The notes beneath the pieces were generated by a model, which was given only the letters and a program-made list of their open reading frames with translations, was not told where the DNA came from and searched no databases. From Eimeria necatrix (taxonomy: Eukaryota; Apicomplexa; Conoidasida; Eucoccidiorida; Eimeriidae), in contig NW_013651687.1 of the NCBI RefSeq assembly GCF_000499385.1, positions 1 to 64,000 on the forward strand: 64,000 bases of DNA, given 5' to 3'. Position 1 is the stretch's first letter. Every line of letters starts with the position of its first letter. This document shows positions 60,723-64,000 of the stretch, in pieces. Position numbers and translations under genes: made by a program.

Positions 60723-60809
60723 GACTTTACTGGAAGAGTCCCTAGCAACTAGCGTCTCATGACGCTGAGCATGCGCCCCACACCGAGGAGAGGCGGGCGC
60801 CCGCCGACC

Positions 60810-60909
60810 NNNNNNNNNNNNNNNNNNNNNNNNNNNNNNNNNNNNNNNNNNNNNNNNNNNNNNNNNNNNNNNNNNNNNNNNNNNNNNNNNNNNNNNNNNN
60901 NNNNNNNNN
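60810..60909. other. Assembly gap (100 N)
   Basis: Exactly 100 N, the conventional placeholder for a gap of unknown size. Sequence on the left is GC-rich (CGGGCGCCCGCCGACC). The order across the gap rests on scaffolding only, and any reading frame crossing it is artificial. Confidence 0.99.
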
Positions 60910-63900
60910 TAACTTGTCCCATAATGGGTCTGACACGTGCTGTTACGGCAGGGTCTCGACGAGGGGGCGAGACACCTTCCTGCAATCACGAGCGTGTGGA
61001 AAGAGGAATAATTGCAGAATTAATGTACGATATAGACGAGAAGATGTGATGGACAAGAAAAAGGAGGACGGGTTGTTTTGATACCGCTGAAGCGAAGGGG
61101 ACGCGGACCACAGCAGTGCTGATGGAAATGTAAAAGCGCCTCCCGTTGAAGATCTCCCTTAAGTGCTTTACCATGACTTTTGTTTCTTTCAATCGCTAGA
61201 AGGGAGAACAAATGAAAAAGCAAGAAGCGACCCCACAGTGAAGCCCTAAAACATTGGCCTCCTGCTGGTCACCAGCTCCTGCAGCGAGCGACGACGCACA
61301 GAGCACAGCAGCATGAAGTACCTCTGGCATTCAAATGAGTGCTCCCTTGAGCACTAGTAACTCACGAATGCGCTAGTTAGATGAGCATGCGGAAAATTAC
61401 TGACACTTTTACGTTGCCATCACGAGGGGAACTGCTCTTCAAGCCGTAGCTTACCGAGTGCTTGGTCCATGCAGCACTCCGATAGCATGAAGAGAAAGTA
61501 CCTCCTGTGCTTCTCCGAGGGTAGCTCACTGCAACTATATTAGGCCCCATCAATGAACTCTCCAAACTGCGGGCATTCTTGCTGGTAAAAGCGTTCTAGC
61601 ACTTGCAGCCCCAGCATCCGTAGCATCTACCGTACACAAGCTGTTTTTGTGCCATGCCAATCAGTACTTACCACGGCGTAATGTAACGAAAGTCACAGGA
61701 CGAAAAGTCTTATGACGTTGTTGCTGGCATAAGTAAGTGCCCGGCTCAAGGTGCTGGGGCGAGCGGCATGCCTCTAGAATGCAGCATAATGGCCAAAGTA
61801 GTCGAAGGATGGTGCCTGAAGTATAAGGCAGCAATGAGGCTTTTCGCTGCAGGAATGTCTGCGGTGGGGACGCGTGGGGACGAAGCAGTGCAATGAGGCC
61901 CGTATGAGGACTCAAAATGAGTCTCTTCTGTGTGCCAGCGCTGACTATCCGATATGAATGAAATATCCGCGCATACGCTAATCCCCTTTTTGATCCAGCA
62001 AGCACCTGGTGCCGAACATTGAGGAACGCTGTGCTCGGAAATACATTGTGGTATCAATGTATAGATGAGTAGGCGAAACAGAAACAAGGCCCGGGTTTCA
62101 ATTCAGGACATTAACACATGGTACATACCTTAGAATGACCTAAATGCACTGCCGACAGGTGTGAAGAGTCCAACAAGAAGATATCTCATATGTCCTTGAA
62201 ATATTTGTGAGAATCCTCCTCTTGAATTCCTCCTGGCATTTGGGAAAGAAGAAGATTTGCTAAGGAGATGTGCAGCATGTTGAGAGAGATTCTGATCTGG
62301 ATATCACATGGAAGAAATGATTTTCTGGCGAAGTAGGATATTTCACTGCAAAATCCGCAATATCGACTCAACTGTAGGGCTTTTACTTATACTGTTGGCG
62401 GATGGAATGCTTTAATCATGCTTCGAACAGCTATTACAAGCGCGCATTTGACTGAGACGCCACGCGTTGCCAAGCGACTGCCAAGAAAACAGAGAGCAGA
62501 TGCTTGTGCCTCGATTGAAGTATGTCGCGATGCTGGGCACTCCTTTGGCACATTTTTTAATTTGCAGCTTTGACATGGGAGCACCGTAACACACTGGCGG
62601 TGCTGCTATCGCGGCGCTGCCGCAGCTAATTGTAGTATCTGTTTGTTGCATTAGCTTCGTATTAATGGAGAGGCTGTTGCTGCTGCAGGAACTTTCGCAC
62701 CTCTGCCAGCACCAGCAGCAGCAGCAGCAGAAGAGAAGCTCCCCCTTGGTAGAATTTACGCTCGAATGACCCTCAAATCTTACCTTGAATATGAAGATAC
62801 TTGAATATTACATGAAGTAACCTAGAGCCATCTCCATGGGCAACCCAGCTAATACCAGTTATTCGGACTAAGGCAGAGCTTCAGTTCCCTTGGTATACTG
62901 CCTCGGTGTGCTCGGCAGTCCTTCCTCTACCACTATGTCGCAGAACAGCTTCGGCACCGGCTACAGCTTGACCATTTTCCAAATAAAACAATTTTTCATT
63001 TTTTTAGGTTCAGCTTTGGCTGCTTCAACTGATGTCTGGGATTTATTGCATGGAAGCACAGCACAACTGACATGACAAGCAGGGATCCGGTGTGGGTCAG
63101 ACATCGTTACACGGGGAGGCAGTTACTTGCAAGAATGTAGCCTTTTAGGGACTTTCTCAAGAAGTAGACAAGTCCCTGCAGAGCCCATGCCACAGCCATT
63201 ATTCGAAGCCGAGACCGCCGGCCAGCATGTTTCGTCGCTGCGGTGACGTGATGTAGAAGAATCTTAGGACGGTTTCTGATAGACGCGCAGGGGCAAACAC
63301 TCCCATCCGCCTGACACGCAGCAGGTGTTTGGTGGAGTCCACGGAACGGGAGACACGGCGGACTGTACCTAGAGATCTGAGGGACAGTTGATTCCACGCA
63401 CCTTAGTGAATAATGAGACCATGAGCTAAGCAGGCCAATATTAGAAGTATCAGTAAAAGTGTAGAGCTACCAAGGTCCCTCCAGGTGTGCGTCAGTGTGG
63501 CGAAGTGGGCTTTTATAGTGCGCAGCGCTGCAATGTAGTCCAGAAGTGGCCTTCAGGTTTACAGGATTCAGAATATATGGGAAAACGAAATATAAAGAAC
63601 CAAGAGCACCAACAGAGAGACTCATTTCTATGGAGAGGCCTGATGTGCGCTGTTTCTAGGCTCAAGGCGTAGGGTATGTAAGAGAAAGTGAAGCTGCGGT
63701 GCGCGAACGGCGGTGCAGTTTCATCTTTTCTTGTGCATGTTTCTGCCTTTTGCTCACGCAGCAAAGGAAAAAAATTTGGAGAGATGAAGTGCACCGCTTA
63801 GAATTTCGACCTGCAGTGATGATGTTTGGAATTTTTGGGCTATTTTACGATGCCTTCGGTGAGTAGTGATAGGTGTGAGCTTACGTAGCCCCAACAGGAA

Positions 63901-64000
63901 AGACACATGGAACCTACCCTGGGCTTAGCTCACTACAATTTGGGAGCCGTTCCGGAAAGCCTTCTCTAAACCCGAGTAGCATTCTCAGCCCAAAGACCTC
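60910..64000. other. Gene-poor right end
   Basis: No recognisable gene in about 3.1 kb after the gap. Overlapping minus-strand frames at 61661-62087 (about 113 codons each) are open in two registers but lack domains. A short CAG tract lies at 62713-62730. The plus strand is purine-rich at about 63500-63700. Confidence 0.45.
62713..62730 (+). repeat. (CAG)6 trinucleotide run
   Basis: Six uninterrupted CAG units, preceded by further GCTGCTGCAG-like sequence. CAG runs are typical of Eimeria genomes, inside and outside genes. Confidence 0.9.

Noticed and set aside
60749..61049. Open frames spanning the N run
   Set aside because: They are open only because N was translated as X; nothing is known about the gap sequence.

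Overview
The window is nuclear DNA of an apicomplexan, most likely an eimeriid coccidian (Eimeria or Cyclospora). The reasons: many introns (about 60-260 bp) with GT..AG borders; long Q/A/S-rich insertions in conserved proteins plus short CAG runs; a MORC-family ATPase fused to an N-terminal Kelch propeller, an architecture reported for apicomplexan MORC; and a decayed chromovirus-like Ty3/gypsy element, a class described in Eimeria. There is no bacterial organisation. Base composition is near 50% GC. One run of exactly 100 N (60810-60909) marks an assembly gap.

Layout. 1-4749: no recognisable gene, two small palindromes. 4750-5824 (+): CutA, five exons. 6381-7655 (-): V-ATPase subunit E, five exons. 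8634-10598 (+): PDCD2/TSR4-like ribosome-biogenesis chaperone, eight exons. 10730-11564 (-): probable type I membrane protein. 12263-19179 (-): MORC with Kelch repeats, GHKL ATPase and S5 domains. 19180-21929: no firm gene. 21930-23258 (-): ribosomal protein eS1 (RPS3A), four exons. 23259-29679: gene-poor, holding the Ty3/gypsy remnant at 24968-25965. 29680-36931 (+): very large Q-rich protein that I propose is the kinetochore scaffold KNL1/Spc7. 38896-41883 (-): class 3 lipase-domain protein, a single exon. 41884-48034: gene-poor, with a small ORF, a (TA)n tract and a 50-bp near-perfect palindrome. 48035-51932 (+): ASCC2-like CUE-domain protein. 52383-57007 (-): KLHDC4/Kel3-like Kelch protein. 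57008-64000: gene-poor, with a 53-bp tandem repeat array and a small secreted protein beside the assembly gap.

The genes are mostly housekeeping (acidification, translation, ribosome assembly, ribosome quality control, chromosome segregation, chromatin silencing) and do not form a pathway. For cutA, the V-ATPase E gene, the PDCD2-like gene and RPS3A I assembled complete exon chains in which every splice phase agrees, giving proteins of 122, 238, 338 and 260 residues. MORC, the KNL1 candidate, ASCC2 and the KLHDC4-like gene have partly resolved exon chains, so their outer limits are firmer than their internal junctions.
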